A stretch of 64,000 nt of DNA from an uncultured Desulfobacter sp. (GTDB lineage: Bacteria; Desulfobacterota; Desulfobacteria; Desulfobacterales; Desulfobacteraceae). Location of the stretch: NCBI RefSeq assembly GCF_963666675.1, contig NZ_OY762929.1, positions 5,056,001-5,120,000 of the forward strand. Reading direction: 5' to 3'. Positions within the stretch are counted from its first letter, which is position 1. Each line of letters opens with the position of its first letter. The notes under the pieces were generated by a model. The model searched no databases. It was not told the DNA's origin and worked only from the letters and a program-made list of their open reading frames with translations. The position numbers were made by a program, and so were the translations under genes. Shown here in pieces: positions 1-8,857 of the stretch.

Positions 1-2
1 TG

Positions 3-1574
3 ATACTCAAATCGAGCGGATTCAAACTGGCGGTAGCAGTGTTGATCGGTGTAATTGTGTTTATTCTGCCCAGGCCGGAAGGGACAAAATTTAAACTTTC
101 CGGCACTGGGGCAGACCAATTGAGCGGTGCTGTCAGCCAATACTTTTCAGCCCAGCAGAAAGCACCGGGCAAGCCGGTTATTTTAACGGCCAAGGCCCCC
201 GGCACCGAACAGGCCCGGGCACTATACCTTACCGACCAGGCCAGGGAAATGGGTCTGTCGGAGGTTAATGTGGATTATGTCGATGGACTGAGCCCCAAAG
301 CCAAACGATTCCTGGCCGTTCTTGCGGTGCTGGTTATCCTGTTTGTGGTGGAGCCCATCCCCCTTGAAATCACGGCGGTGCTCATCGGCGCCTCCCTGGT
401 TTTCATGGGCATTACCGATGTAAAAGGGGCATGGTCACCCTATATGCACCCTGTTGTCATTTTCATCATGTGTTGCCTGATCTTTGCCATTGCCCTGGAT
501 AAAGTTGGGCTGACAAAACGTCTGGGGTATTATATTATCAAAAAAGCGGGCAATTCCGTAACAAAGTTCACTTTCATCATTGCCATGGGCCTGGGGATTT
601 CATCCTCTTTCATGCATGATGCGGCCGCCTGTGCCATCGGTATTGTGACCATGCTGCCGCTGATGCGGGCCGTGGGGATTGAACCCAATACCAATACGGC
701 AAAATTTATGATGCTCTCCCTGCCCTTTGCCTGCTCCTGCGGCGGCATGGGCACCCTGGTGGGTGGTGGCCGGTGCATGGTGTCCGCTGCATTTTTAAAG
801 GAATTCACGGGTATTGAGATCACTTTTTTTGAATGGATCAAGTATTGTATGCCGGCAGCCATCATCTGTGTGCCCGTTGCGGTGCTTGTCACCTACTTTG
901 TTTACCGGCCCGACCCCAAATTCAAACTACCTGATTTTGATGAGGATCTAGGCCCCATGACTGCAGCCGAGAAAAAAACATTGATCATCATTGTCCTCTC
1001 TTTTGCGGCGTGGTTAACCAAAGGTCTCCACGGCTTTCACTATTCAATTACCGGTATGGTGGGTGTGGCCTGCCTGGTGCTGTTCGGCGTATTGAAATGG
1101 CGGGATATCAATGACAACCTGGAATGGGGAACGGCCCTGTTTATTTTCGGCGGCGGCATCTCTTTGGGCCTTGCCATGGGATATTCCGGAGCGGCAGACT
1201 ACTTTGCCAATCTGTTCTTCCCGCTGATCCAGGGCAAAGGCTGGCTGGTGCTCTTTGTGGGTGTGGCGGTATTCGGGGCGCTTGTCACCAATGCCATGGC
1301 CAATGTGGCGGCGGCTGCGCTAATTCTGCCCATTGTGATTCCCATGGCCCAGCTTGAAGGCGTCAACCCGGCCATCCTGGCCTTGGGGTTAGGCATGGCC
1401 ACATCATTTGCCATGCTGCTGGTCATCGGTTGTCCACCCAACGCCATTGCCTATTCATACAAGTACTTCAAGTCCTCGGATCTGACCAAGTTAGGCCTTG
1501 TGGCCACACCCACCCTGCTCTTAATACTGATCGGCGTGGTATGTACATGGTGGAAGATCCTGGGATTAATATAA
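3..1574 (+). CDS. DASS/SLC13-family anion transporter, 5' end outside window
   Basis: Inner-membrane symporter of the divalent anion:sodium (DASS, SLC13/CitT/INDY) family, expected to import dicarboxylates, sulfate or a related anion with sodium. The frame is open to the left edge with no stop, so the true start is upstream; a GTG at 39 is internal to the first membrane segment. About ten further hydrophobic segments follow. The paired substrate-loop motifs are visible as FMHDAAACAIG near base 610 and TNAMANVAAAALILP near base 1290. The usual S-N-T signature appears as M-H-D in the first and M-A-N in the second, so the substrate cannot be assigned. A soluble stretch of about 70 residues lies between segments 1 and 2 (bases 85-295), which is longer than usual. 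It ends 10 bases before a regulator gene on the same strand. Confidence 0.85.
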   Translation: MLKSSGFKLAVAVLIGVIVFILPRPEGTKFKLSGTGADQLSGAVSQYFSAQQKAPGKPVILTAKAPGTEQARALYLTDQAREMGLSEVNVDYVDGLSPKAKRFLAVLAVLVILFVVEPIPLEITAVLIGASLVFMGITDVKGAWSPYMHPVVIFIMCCLIFAIALDKVGLTKRLGYYIIKKAGNSVTKFTFIIAMGLGISSSFMHDAAACAIGIVTMLPLMRAVGIEPNTNTAKFMMLSLPFACSCGGMGTLVGGGRCMVSAAFLKEFTGIEITFFEWIKYCMPAAIICVPVAVLVTYFVYRPDPKFKLPDFDEDLGPMTAAEKKTLIIIVLSFAAWLTKGLHGFHYSITGMVGVACLVLFGVLKWRDINDNLEWGTALFIFGGGISLGLAMGYSGAADYFANLFFPLIQGKGWLVLFVGVAVFGALVTNAMANVAAAALILPIVIPMAQLEGVNPAILALGLGMATSFAMLLVIGCPPNAIAYSYKYFKSSDLTKLGLVATPTLLLILIGVVCTWWKILGLI

Positions 1575-1584
1575 AAGGAATTTT

Positions 1585-2763
1585 GTGACCCTGATGGAAA
1601 TCAATACCCTTGAAAATGACACCGGTAAGGTGGTCCGCGTGCTGCTGGTGGACGATGAAGACAACTTTCGCAACGCCATTGCCCGGCGCCTGGAACGGCG
1701 AGATATGATCGTCAACCAGGCGCCGGACGGGGTCGCCTGTCTGGAGTACCTGGGCGCCAATGAAGTCGATGTGGTGGTATTGGACATGAAGATGCCCGGT
1801 ATGTCAGGCATGGATACCTTTAAGGCCATCAATAAATACCACCCGGGCCTCCAGGTGATTTTTCTGACCGGAAATGCTGCTGTGACCGAAGGGGTGGAAG
1901 GGGTTAAGGCCGGCGCCTTTGACTACCTGTCCAAACCCATTGAGATCGACCACCTGGCCGGCAAAATCCGCCAGGCCTGGGAGCTTAAACGTCTGGAAGC
2001 GGCCCGGGAGCGGGATAAAATTTTCAGGCGGCGCCTGGAAAAACGCATGATGCACACCCAGCGCCTGGCATCCCTTGGCACCATGTCCACCGGCATTGCC
2101 CATGAGATTAACAACCCGCTGGCAATTATCAAGGAGTCGGCCGGATTCATGCGCGTGGTGATCGAAGACGCGGACCAGATTCCAGAACGGGAGTTGCTTT
2201 TCAAAGGGCTTGAAAAAATAAAAAAAAGCGTGGACAGGGCCAGACGGATCACCCACCAGCTGCTGGGTTACGTCCGCAAACACGGCCATGACCTCACGCC
2301 GGTGGATATCCGTCAGCTCACCGAGGATACCGTCGCATTGATCAAACAGAAAACCATGGCCAAAAAGGTATCTGTGCAATGGGATAAAGCGCCTGGGGCC
2401 CAGATGCTGATGTACACCGACCCGTTCCAGGTACGCCAGGTCTTGATCAATCTTCTGGAAAATGCCGTGGATGCCGTGGATACCAACGGAGAGATCCGGC
2501 TGGCCTTATACAGGAAAGATCATTCGGTGTGTCTTGAAGTCAGGGATAACGGCAGCGGCATCACCCCGGAAAATATGCAAAAGATCTTTGATCCTTTTTT
2601 TACCACCAAGCCCAATGTGTCGGAAAATGAATCCGGCACAGGTCTTGGACTCTTTGTGGTGCATAAGATCATGACCGCACTTTCCGGCAGCATCCAGGTG
2701 GACTCGGAACCCGGAGACGGTGCGACATTTACGATCTGCCTGCCGGAATGGCACGCCCAGTAA
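1585..2763 (+). CDS. Hybrid response regulator / histidine kinase
   Basis: Cytoplasmic signalling protein of 392 aa with the receiver domain first and the kinase second. Receiver at residues 17-130 with acidic pocket VDDED and phosphoacceptor Asp67 in VLDMKMPG. The HisKA dimerisation helix has the H-box GIAHEINNP near residue 170. The HATPase_c domain shows the N-box LLENAVDAV, the G1 box DNGSGI and the G2 box GTGLGL. There is no membrane segment, so it is probably driven by phosphotransfer from another kinase rather than by a ligand. Start is GTG at 1585 behind AAAGGAA; an ATG three codons later (1594) is an alternative. It is the first of four consecutive signalling genes following the anion transporter. 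Confidence 0.85.
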   Translation: MTLMEINTLENDTGKVVRVLLVDDEDNFRNAIARRLERRDMIVNQAPDGVACLEYLGANEVDVVVLDMKMPGMSGMDTFKAINKYHPGLQVIFLTGNAAVTEGVEGVKAGAFDYLSKPIEIDHLAGKIRQAWELKRLEAARERDKIFRRRLEKRMMHTQRLASLGTMSTGIAHEINNPLAIIKESAGFMRVVIEDADQIPERELLFKGLEKIKKSVDRARRITHQLLGYVRKHGHDLTPVDIRQLTEDTVALIKQKTMAKKVSVQWDKAPGAQMLMYTDPFQVRQVLINLLENAVDAVDTNGEIRLALYRKDHSVCLEVRDNGSGITPENMQKIFDPFFTTKPNVSENESGTGLGLFVVHKIMTALSGSIQVDSEPGDGATFTICLPEWHAQ

Positions 2764-2809
2764 ATAAAACAATTACAAATTTTGAATACATATTTTAAGG
2801 AGAGAAACC

Positions 2810-3250
2810 ATGATAAAAATACCGGTAAAAATCTTGATCGTTGATGATGAAAAAGATTTTGTGGAGATGTTTTCCCTTCGTTTGACCCGGCAGGGGGAAA
2901 AGGTATCCGCCGCCTACTCAGGACAAGAGGCCCTTGACCTGCTTGAAAAAACCAACATAGACGTGGTGATCCTGGATATCCGCATGCCCGGCATGGACGG
3001 CATTGAGACCTTGAAAAAAATAAAGGCAGGCCATCCCCTGGTGGAAGTGATTCTTCTAACCGGGCACGGTTCCACTGAAACCGCTGTGGAAGGCATGAAG
3101 GAAGGAGCCTTTGACTACCTGATGAAGCCCGCGGATTTTGAGGATATCAGTGAAAAACTGGCCAATGCCTGGAAACGTAAGGATGAACAGGAAGAGCGCA
3201 TCAGAAAGGCCGAAGCCCGGCTGTTGCTGAGACGATCAGGAGACATTTAA
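2810..3250 (+). CDS. Single-domain response regulator
   Basis: Receiver-only protein of 146 aa. The acidic pocket is VDDE at residues 11-14, the phosphoacceptor is Asp56 in ILDIRMPGMDG, and the conserved Thr and Lys are in LLTGHG and YLMKPADF. A charged 25-residue helix follows the receiver and no output domain is present, so it probably acts by protein contact or as a phosphorelay intermediate. RBS AAGGAG lies just before the ATG. It sits between the hybrid kinase (46 bases upstream) and the membrane kinase (20 bases downstream), consistent with one operon and one relay. Confidence 0.85.
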   Translation: MIKIPVKILIVDDEKDFVEMFSLRLTRQGEKVSAAYSGQEALDLLEKTNIDVVILDIRMPGMDGIETLKKIKAGHPLVEVILLTGHGSTETAVEGMKEGAFDYLMKPADFEDISEKLANAWKRKDEQEERIRKAEARLLLRRSGDI

Positions 3251-3270
3251 TTTACAGGGAGGGATCTTTA

Positions 3271-4749
3271 ATGAGCCTGAGACAAAGGGTATATCTTGCC
3301 AATGCAGTACTGTTAGGAATAACGGTCATGGGAACCATTGCCATGATCTGGTATACCTACAAAACAGAAGATCTGTTCACAGGTATTGTTGCAAGGCATA
3401 TTCCCATGTATCAGGCCGCCGAATCCTTAGAAACCTCTTTGCTCAATCAAAAAGGATATTTATCCTATTATCTTCTGGATAAAAACCCGGAATGGCTCAG
3501 GCAGCTGGCTGACTTTAAACGAAATTTTGAAAGCCGGCTCGCCTCTGCCAAACCGTTGGTCACCGAGGATTGGGAAAAAAAGGATCTTTGCCGGATTGAA
3601 TCGGTGTACGCCACGTATATTGCGGCCAAGGACCGGGTCCTGACCTTATATGAAAAGGGCGACCCGGGGGCAGGCGCCGCCCTTCACCGGGAGGTCAGGG
3701 CCAATTTCTTCAGAATCTATGAGCTGTGTGAAAAATTTAAATCGGCCCACAAAAAGGCCATAGACCTTACCGTGGAAGAGAGCCGCACCGATGCTAAAAA
3801 TCTGCGCTATATCGGTCTTCTGGCCATTGTCACCGTAGTATTGCTCAGCCTGTTGATCAATTATATTTTCACCCGCCATATTCTGGAACCCATCCGGAAA
3901 CTGGCAGCAGAAGCAGATCATCTGGGTGAAGGCCGGGTGTCCGGCAACGAATTGGCCGCACTGAAAAGCAGTGTCCACGGCCTGATTGAAAATGCGGAAC
4001 AGACACATGCTGAACTTGTGCGAAGCCGGGAATCGTTGATGCAGTCCGAAAAAATGGCCATGGTGGGCCAGCTTGCTGCAGGCACAGCCCATTCCATCAG
4101 AAATCCTTTAACCTCTATTAAAATGCGATTGTTTTCCCTGGGGCGGTCCAATAAACTGTCCCAGGACCAGCAGGAGAATCTCAGTGTGATTTCAACGGAA
4201 ATCGGGCATATCAACAAAATTTTAGAAAATTTCCTGGAATTTTCAAGACCCCCGAAACTGACCATGAAACCCCAAAGCCCGTCCCAGGTGGTGGACAATA
4301 CCCTGCGGCTGCTGGACCAGCGCCTGAAATCATACGGGGTAACCGTCCAGATTGTTCGCAAGGGGGCTTTGGACAATGTGCTGCTGGATGCCGGCCAGTT
4401 TAAAGAGGTTCTGGCCAACATCATTATCAATGCCTGTGAAGCCATGGAAAAAGGCGGCCGGGTGACCATTACCGAAGTCATGGACAGCATCAACAAAAAC
4501 AGGGATACTGCGGTGATACGAATCCAGGACAACGGGCCCGGTATTCCCGCATCAATCCAGGACGAAGTGTTCCATCCGTTTTTCACCACCAAGGACGATG
4601 GGACGGGGCTGGGGTTGAGTATCTGTTTCAATATTATCAGCGAGCATGGCGGATGTCTGGTGCTGGACAGCCAGGAAGGCCAGGGAGCCTGTTTCACCAT
4701 CACACTGCCGGCAGGAGAGGATTTCCATGGCAAAAATTCTGATCATTGA
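3271..4749 (+). CDS. Membrane sensor histidine kinase
   Basis: Inner-membrane kinase of 492 aa. TM1 is at residues 10-30 and TM2 at about 178-200, enclosing a mostly helical periplasmic domain of roughly 145 residues of the four-helix-bundle type. A HAMP linker (ILEPIRKLAAEADHLGEG) follows, then HisKA with H-box AGTAHSIRNPLTSIK, then HATPase_c with N-box IIINACEAM, G1 DNGPGIP and G2 GTGLGLSI. RBS GGGAGG precedes the ATG. Its last 23 bases overlap the start of the sigma-54 regulator, indicating translational coupling and a cognate pair of the NtrB/NtrC type. The ligand is unknown; the neighbouring transporter suggests control of anion uptake (inference). Confidence 0.9.
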   Translation: MSLRQRVYLANAVLLGITVMGTIAMIWYTYKTEDLFTGIVARHIPMYQAAESLETSLLNQKGYLSYYLLDKNPEWLRQLADFKRNFESRLASAKPLVTEDWEKKDLCRIESVYATYIAAKDRVLTLYEKGDPGAGAALHREVRANFFRIYELCEKFKSAHKKAIDLTVEESRTDAKNLRYIGLLAIVTVVLLSLLINYIFTRHILEPIRKLAAEADHLGEGRVSGNELAALKSSVHGLIENAEQTHAELVRSRESLMQSEKMAMVGQLAAGTAHSIRNPLTSIKMRLFSLGRSNKLSQDQQENLSVISTEIGHINKILENFLEFSRPPKLTMKPQSPSQVVDNTLRLLDQRLKSYGVTVQIVRKGALDNVLLDAGQFKEVLANIIINACEAMEKGGRVTITEVMDSINKNRDTAVIRIQDNGPGIPASIQDEVFHPFFTTKDDGTGLGLSICFNIISEHGGCLVLDSQEGQGACFTITLPAGEDFHGKNSDH

Positions 4750-6163
4750 CGATGATGACCAACTGAGACTCAGTTTTTCAAAACTGCTCACCGAAGAGGA
4801 TTATGACGTGGTGTCCGCGGCTTCCGGAGAAGCAGGTCTCGAGATTGTGGACACAACGGCTCTGGATCTGGTGATTTTGGATGTCCGTCTGCCGGGCATG
4901 AACGGGCTTGAAACCTTTAAAGAGATAAAAAAACGGGATGCCACCCTGCCGACCATTATCGTCACGGCATTCGGCACCACGGATACCGCCATTGAGGCCA
5001 CCAAGGCAGGCGCCTTTGACTATCTGCTCAAACCCTTTGACATCCCTGAAATGCTCAAGCTGATCAGCCAGGCCATTGATGCAGGATACTGCATGCGCAC
5101 CCCGGTGCATGTGGATGCCGAGCCAGCGACCTATTCCCCGGACGCCATTGTGGGCCAGAGCCCGGGTATGCAAAAGGTGTATAAAACCATAGGCCGTGTG
5201 GCCCAGACCGATGCCACGGTGCTGATCCAGGGCGAATCGGGCACCGGCAAGGAACTGGTGTCCCGGGCCGTGTACCAGCACGGCATCCGGTCAGATAAAA
5301 ATTTTTCCATCATCAATTGTGTGGCCATCCCTGAAAATCTTCTGGAAAGTGAATTATTCGGTTTTGAAAAAGGGGCATTCACCGGGGCGGCACGACGGCA
5401 TATCGGCAAAATAGAACAGGCGGACGGCGGTACGGTGTTCCTGGATGAAATCGGTGACATGCCCATCTCCATCCAGGCCAAAATTCTGAGGTTGCTCCAG
5501 GAAAGGCGCATCGAAAGGCTGGGCGGCGAAGAGACGATTCCTGTGGACGTGCGTATCATTGCCGCCACCAACCGCGATCTGAAAGCAGCCATTGCCCAGG
5601 GGCTTTTCAGGGAGGACCTCTATTTTCGCCTCAAGGTCGTCACCATAGAACTGCCGCCACTCAGGGACCGTATAGAGGACATCCAGCCCCTGACCGCCCA
5701 CTACCTGGAACGGTTCTCCCATGAACTGAAAATCGACAACCCGGGTATCCGGGAAGAGGCCCTGGACCTTCTGAAAAGATATGAATGGCCGGGCAATGTC
5801 AGGGAACTTGCCAACCTGATCCACAAAGCACTGATCTTTAACCGCGGCAATCCCCTGTCGGTCAATGATTTGAGCCAAATTATCCGAAAACAGGAAACCG
5901 CCGGGGACATTTCCCAGGATGCGAACCAGGAGGAAACCATCCGCCAGTGGGTCCACGGTTGCCTGGCCCACCCATCCCATGACCACAGTTTTGAATTCTT
6001 TTCAGACACCATCTGCGCCATGGCCGTGGAAGAAGCCTTGAAAATTTCCAACGGCAACCGGTCCCAGGCCGCCCGGCTGCTGGACATATCCCGCCCCACC
6101 CTGCATGCGAAAATAGACAAGTACGGGATCAACACCATTTCATCCACCCAGGTGATCCGATAG
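4727..6163 (+). CDS. Sigma-54-dependent response regulator, NtrC/AtoC type
   Basis: Transcription activator of 478 aa for sigma-54 promoters. Receiver at residues 1-120 with DDDD at 8-11 and phosphoacceptor Asp52. The AAA+ domain starts near residue 145, with Walker A GESGTGKE, the sigma-54-contact loop GAFTGA, Walker B GGTVFLDEIGDM and the arginine-finger region. The Fis-type helix-turn-helix at the C-terminus reads GNRSQAARLLDISRPTLHAK. The ATG at 4727 is chosen because it begins exactly at the receiver (MAKILIIDDD) and has GGAGAGG upstream; a longer frame back to 4646 would add 27 residues unrelated to any receiver. It overlaps the kinase gene by 23 bases and ends the operon. Confidence 0.92.
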   Translation: MAKILIIDDDDQLRLSFSKLLTEEDYDVVSAASGEAGLEIVDTTALDLVILDVRLPGMNGLETFKEIKKRDATLPTIIVTAFGTTDTAIEATKAGAFDYLLKPFDIPEMLKLISQAIDAGYCMRTPVHVDAEPATYSPDAIVGQSPGMQKVYKTIGRVAQTDATVLIQGESGTGKELVSRAVYQHGIRSDKNFSIINCVAIPENLLESELFGFEKGAFTGAARRHIGKIEQADGGTVFLDEIGDMPISIQAKILRLLQERRIERLGGEETIPVDVRIIAATNRDLKAAIAQGLFREDLYFRLKVVTIELPPLRDRIEDIQPLTAHYLERFSHELKIDNPGIREEALDLLKRYEWPGNVRELANLIHKALIFNRGNPLSVNDLSQIIRKQETAGDISQDANQEETIRQWVHGCLAHPSHDHSFEFFSDTICAMAVEEALKISNGNRSQAARLLDISRPTLHAKIDKYGINTISSTQVIR

Positions 6164-6215
6164 CAGCACCCCGGCATCGTTGCATACAGGCAGACCCCGT
6201 TCTTGGTTTTCAATG

Positions 6216-6821
6216 TCAGGCGGACATCTGCTGTTCCCCGGCAGATGAAAACTGTTCAACGGACTTGCCTTTTTCAATAATGACTTCAAGCTCATCCATT
6301 ATTTTATCATACTGGCTGAAAAGGGAATCAAGTTTTTCAACCGTTTCATCCTCCCGGCCGGTCAGGCCCCGGGCCCGGTTCAAAAAACGGCGTCCAAATT
6401 TTCTGAAATCCTGCATCTGGTCCAGCAATATTTTCCTGTTTTCATGCCGCTGTCTTTCCTGGGCAATGACCGGGTCAAGCTGCCGGATGGAGAGTTCAAC
6501 CAGCACATCCCTGGGCAGTTGATATTCCCGGGCAAAGGCATCCAGGGTCGTTAAACAATTCCGGCTCAGCACAAAGGTTTTTTGTTTTCGCTGTTTTTTT
6601 TCTGGCGCATACTGCTTTGCCTCATCCGCGATCTGATCAAATACATCTTTATTCTCAATCAAATGGTCAAATATTGATTTTTGCTTAACGCCCAGCTGGT
6701 TTGCAACGGTGCTTATTAGATTGATGGCATACCGGGGCAATGTAAACGTGGCCCGGACAGACTGCATCCCTTTCAGTGAATCCAGGGAGAAATCATTGGG
6801 CTTTCTTTTCGATTCGCTCAT
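6216..6821 (-). CDS. Hypothetical protein with two ribbon-helix-helix-like segments
   Basis: Protein of 201 aa that I cannot assign to a named family. Two similar segments are visible: residues ~24-58 (VRATFTLPRYAINLISTV and following) and residues ~82-115 (KTFVLSRNCLTTLDAFAREY and following). Each has an alternating short strand followed by two amphipathic helices, the layout of a ribbon-helix-helix unit. A tandem RHH DNA-binding protein is therefore plausible but is inferred from pattern only. The C-terminal third is a charged coiled-coil-like helix. It is divergent from the Hsp20 genes across an AT-rich 185 base gap, so it could regulate them. The start has AGGAGG within the preceding bases (RC of 6828-6834). 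Confidence 0.6.
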   Translation of the reverse strand: MSESKRKPNDFSLDSLKGMQSVRATFTLPRYAINLISTVANQLGVKQKSIFDHLIENKDVFDQIADEAKQYAPEKKQRKQKTFVLSRNCLTTLDAFAREYQLPRDVLVELSIRQLDPVIAQERQRHENRKILLDQMQDFRKFGRRFLNRARGLTGREDETVEKLDSLFSQYDKIMDELEVIIEKGKSVEQFSSAGEQQMSA

Positions 6822-6903
6822 TATTAATCCTCCTCTTTTTTATTAAAAATAATTGATGGATATTACTTTGTCAATTTTTATATAAAAAATAATGATAATT
6901 ATA

Positions 6904-6931
6904 TTGACAGAAAATTATTTGTACATATTTT
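6904..6931 (+). promoter_or_regulatory. Candidate sigma-70-type promoter for hsp20 genes
   Basis: TTGACA at 6904-6909 and TATTTT at 6926-6931 are separated by 16 bases, about 75 bases upstream of the first Hsp20 start. The surrounding 6830-6945 segment is very AT-rich and is shared with the divergent gene, so operators for both directions may lie here. No heat-shock CIRCE repeat is seen. Confidence 0.45.
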
Positions 6932-7006
6932 AATTTCAAACAAACGGGAGGCGGACATAAACAAGCCGACCGAAACAAACAACAACCCAAAAAAGGAGTA
7001 TGAACT

Positions 7007-7453
7007 ATGTTTGCAAGAATGAATGAAATCGACAGAATGTTTGGGGCCATGGATCTGCTCCGCACCAAGATGGACAGACTCTTCAATGAAGTGGACAGAC
7101 CTTATCTGCATGGACCGGCATTTACCCTGGGCACCAATTCACCCAGAACCAACTTAATGGAAAACGGTGACAACTTTGAAGTCCGGGCAGAACTTCCCGG
7201 CATCTCAAAGGACGACATCAGCATTAAAATCCAGGGCAATTACCTTGAAATCAGCGGAAAGCGCGTAATTGAACCTCCCGAAGGGTATAAAGCCCACAGG
7301 AACGAAAGATCTGCTACCACATTCTCACGCAGTTTTACCCTGCCCGATGAGGTTGATGCGGAAAAGGTCGATGCCGAACTTAAAGACGGCATTTTGTATC
7401 TGACCCTGCCCAAATCAGAGGCGGCAAAACCCAGGCAGATCACCATCAACTAA
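7007..7453 (+). CDS. Small heat-shock protein Hsp20 (first copy)
   Basis: ATP-independent holdase chaperone of 148 aa that keeps unfolding proteins soluble. The alpha-crystallin domain covers residues ~42-140 and shows the family signatures ELPGISKDDISIKI, YLEISGKR and the terminal-strand motif AELKDGILYLTLPKS. The C-terminal ITI tripeptide is the I-x-I anchor used in oligomerisation. RBS AAAAGGAG precedes the ATG at 7007. A second Hsp20 follows after 105 bases; the two are related but not recent duplicates, so they may form mixed oligomers. Confidence 0.93.
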   Translation: MFARMNEIDRMFGAMDLLRTKMDRLFNEVDRPYLHGPAFTLGTNSPRTNLMENGDNFEVRAELPGISKDDISIKIQGNYLEISGKRVIEPPEGYKAHRNERSATTFSRSFTLPDEVDAEKVDAELKDGILYLTLPKSEAAKPRQITIN

Positions 7454-7458
7454 TGCTG

Positions 7459-7503
7459 ACAGCCATGGGCTGACTTAGGACGATCCCCGATTCAGCCCAC
7501 AAA
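7459..7503. repeat. Hairpin between the two hsp20 genes
   Basis: TGGGCTGA and TCAGCCCA form an 8 base-pair stem with an 18 base loop. The A-run that follows would give a T-run only on the minus strand, so it is not an obvious plus-strand terminator. It may stabilise or process the hsp20 message. Confidence 0.35.
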
Positions 7504-7558
7504 AAAATTAAAACGTTCTAAAAAAACGAACAATATCGATAAACCTAAGGAGGTTACC

Positions 7559-7945
7559 ATGACTGCAAGAAAAGATATCACCAAAACCGAAAACAAGAAT
7601 GTTGAAAAAACCCGTGAACTGAGAACCGCCACCCCGTCCGTGGACATCTATGAAAATGAAAATGAGATCCTGCTTTATGCGGATATGCCCGGGGTTCACA
7701 AGGAAGATATCACGGTTAACATTGAAAACGGCAAGCTCTCCATCTCCGGTGTCCGCCGGCTTGATCACCGGGGCGTGTCAACCTGGGAAGAATTTGTGGA
7801 CATTGAATATGTCAGAAGCTTCTCCATCCCCCAGACCATTAACGTAGAAGATGTGGAAGCCAAGCTCAAAGACGGTGTGCTTACCCTGCATCTGCCCAAA
7901 TCCGAAGCAGCCAAACCCAGACTGGTTGAAATCAAAGCCGCTTAA
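7559..7945 (+). CDS. Small heat-shock protein Hsp20 (second copy)
   Basis: Holdase chaperone of 128 aa. Residues 1-23 are a charged N-terminal arm, followed by the alpha-crystallin domain with ADMPGVHKEDITVNI, GKLSISGVR and EAKLKDGVLTLHLPKSEA, then a C-terminal VEI anchor. The last 12 residues of the domain nearly match those of the upstream Hsp20, while the arms differ strongly. A strong AAGGAGG lies before the ATG. It is probably co-transcribed with the upstream copy. Confidence 0.93.
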   Translation: MTARKDITKTENKNVEKTRELRTATPSVDIYENENEILLYADMPGVHKEDITVNIENGKLSISGVRRLDHRGVSTWEEFVDIEYVRSFSIPQTINVEDVEAKLKDGVLTLHLPKSEAAKPRLVEIKAA

Positions 7946-7978
7946 GACAAGGTGCCCACCTTCTTCCTGCCACGATCA

Positions 7979-8015
7979 GGATGGCTGCGGCAAAACAAAC
8001 ATGCCGCAGTCATCC
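7979..8015. repeat. GC-rich hairpin downstream of hsp20 genes
   Basis: GGATGGCTGCGGC pairs with GCCGCAGTCATCC across an 11 base loop (12 of 13 positions plus one wobble). There is no T-run, so it is either a 3' stabiliser or a weak terminator separating the hsp20 genes from the methyltransferase. Confidence 0.4.
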
Positions 8016-8136
8016 ATTCCCTTAACCTGATAAACCAAATTGAAATAAAATATGCCTGATAAATGATGGTCATCGATGGTATAGTGAATACAACATCGAA
8101 AAACATGTACTCACAAATTTCCAAGGAGGCAAATCA

Positions 8137-8712
8137 ATGGACCAGGCAAAACCCAAAGGTGCCGGCAAAAGCAGCTTTGAATTAATCAACACGGATATTT
8201 TAAAACAGATGCTGCCCATTCACCAGGGCTCGGTGATTCTGGACCTGGCCTGCGGTAAAGGGCTGTACTCGCAATTTCTATCAGATCTGACAGGGCCGAC
8301 CGGCCTGGTCTATGCCGTTGATCTCTGGGAAGAGGGGCTTCAAATGCTGGAAGAAGCAGCCAGGAAAAAAGAGGACACCAATATCTTAACCATCAAGGCG
8401 GACGCCACCAGGGACATAGAGATCGACGACCATAGCCTGGACCTGTGTCTGATGGCCACAGTACTTCACGATTTCAAGGAGATGAACGCCGAGCAGACCG
8501 TCTTAAAACAGGTTCTCAGCCTTCTTAAACCCGGGGGATACCTGGCCGTAATCGAATTCAAAAAAATGGACGGCCCTCCCGGTCCGCCGAAACACATACG
8601 CCTGTCCCTGGAAGAGACCGAGGAACTGATCACCGGCGTGGGATTTAAAAAGATAAATGCGACGGATCTTGGACCCCATAATTATGCGGCATTGTTTGCA
8701 TCACAGGAATAA
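8137..8712 (+). CDS. Class I SAM-dependent methyltransferase
   Basis: Protein of 191 aa with a Rossmann-type methyltransferase fold (UbiE/COQ5-like or Methyltransf_11/31-like). Motif I is ILDLACGKGLYS at residues ~33-45. The acidic residue that binds the ribose of SAM is in VYAVDLWEEGL, and the post-I/II strand is LDLCLMATVLHDF with the LLKPGGYLAVIEF motif III. The substrate is not determinable. RBS AAGGAGG is present before the ATG. It stands alone downstream of the Hsp20 genes with its own 190 base leader, so it need not be functionally linked. Confidence 0.8.
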   Translation: MDQAKPKGAGKSSFELINTDILKQMLPIHQGSVILDLACGKGLYSQFLSDLTGPTGLVYAVDLWEEGLQMLEEAARKKEDTNILTIKADATRDIEIDDHSLDLCLMATVLHDFKEMNAEQTVLKQVLSLLKPGGYLAVIEFKKMDGPPGPPKHIRLSLEETEELITGVGFKKINATDLGPHNYAALFASQE

Positions 8713-8857
8713 ACTTTAAACCTGGCTTTCAAAGCCGCCGTTGTTTTTGTTTCTTGACAGAGATCGCGTTCCTTACTAAAAAACATACATAGCACCCGAT
8801 TGAAAGCCGTAAATTTTGCCGATGACCTGGTTGGGCGTAAATTTAAAACCCTGGTAA

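Noticed and set aside
1804..2379. 191 aa minus-strand frame
   Set aside because: It is a mirror of the receiver-kinase hybrid gene, has no ribosome site, and its composition follows the complementary codons.
4646..4726. Upstream extension of the sigma-54 regulator
   Set aside because: The 27 added residues are the out-of-frame translation of the kinase G2 box; the receiver begins at 4727 with its own ribosome site.
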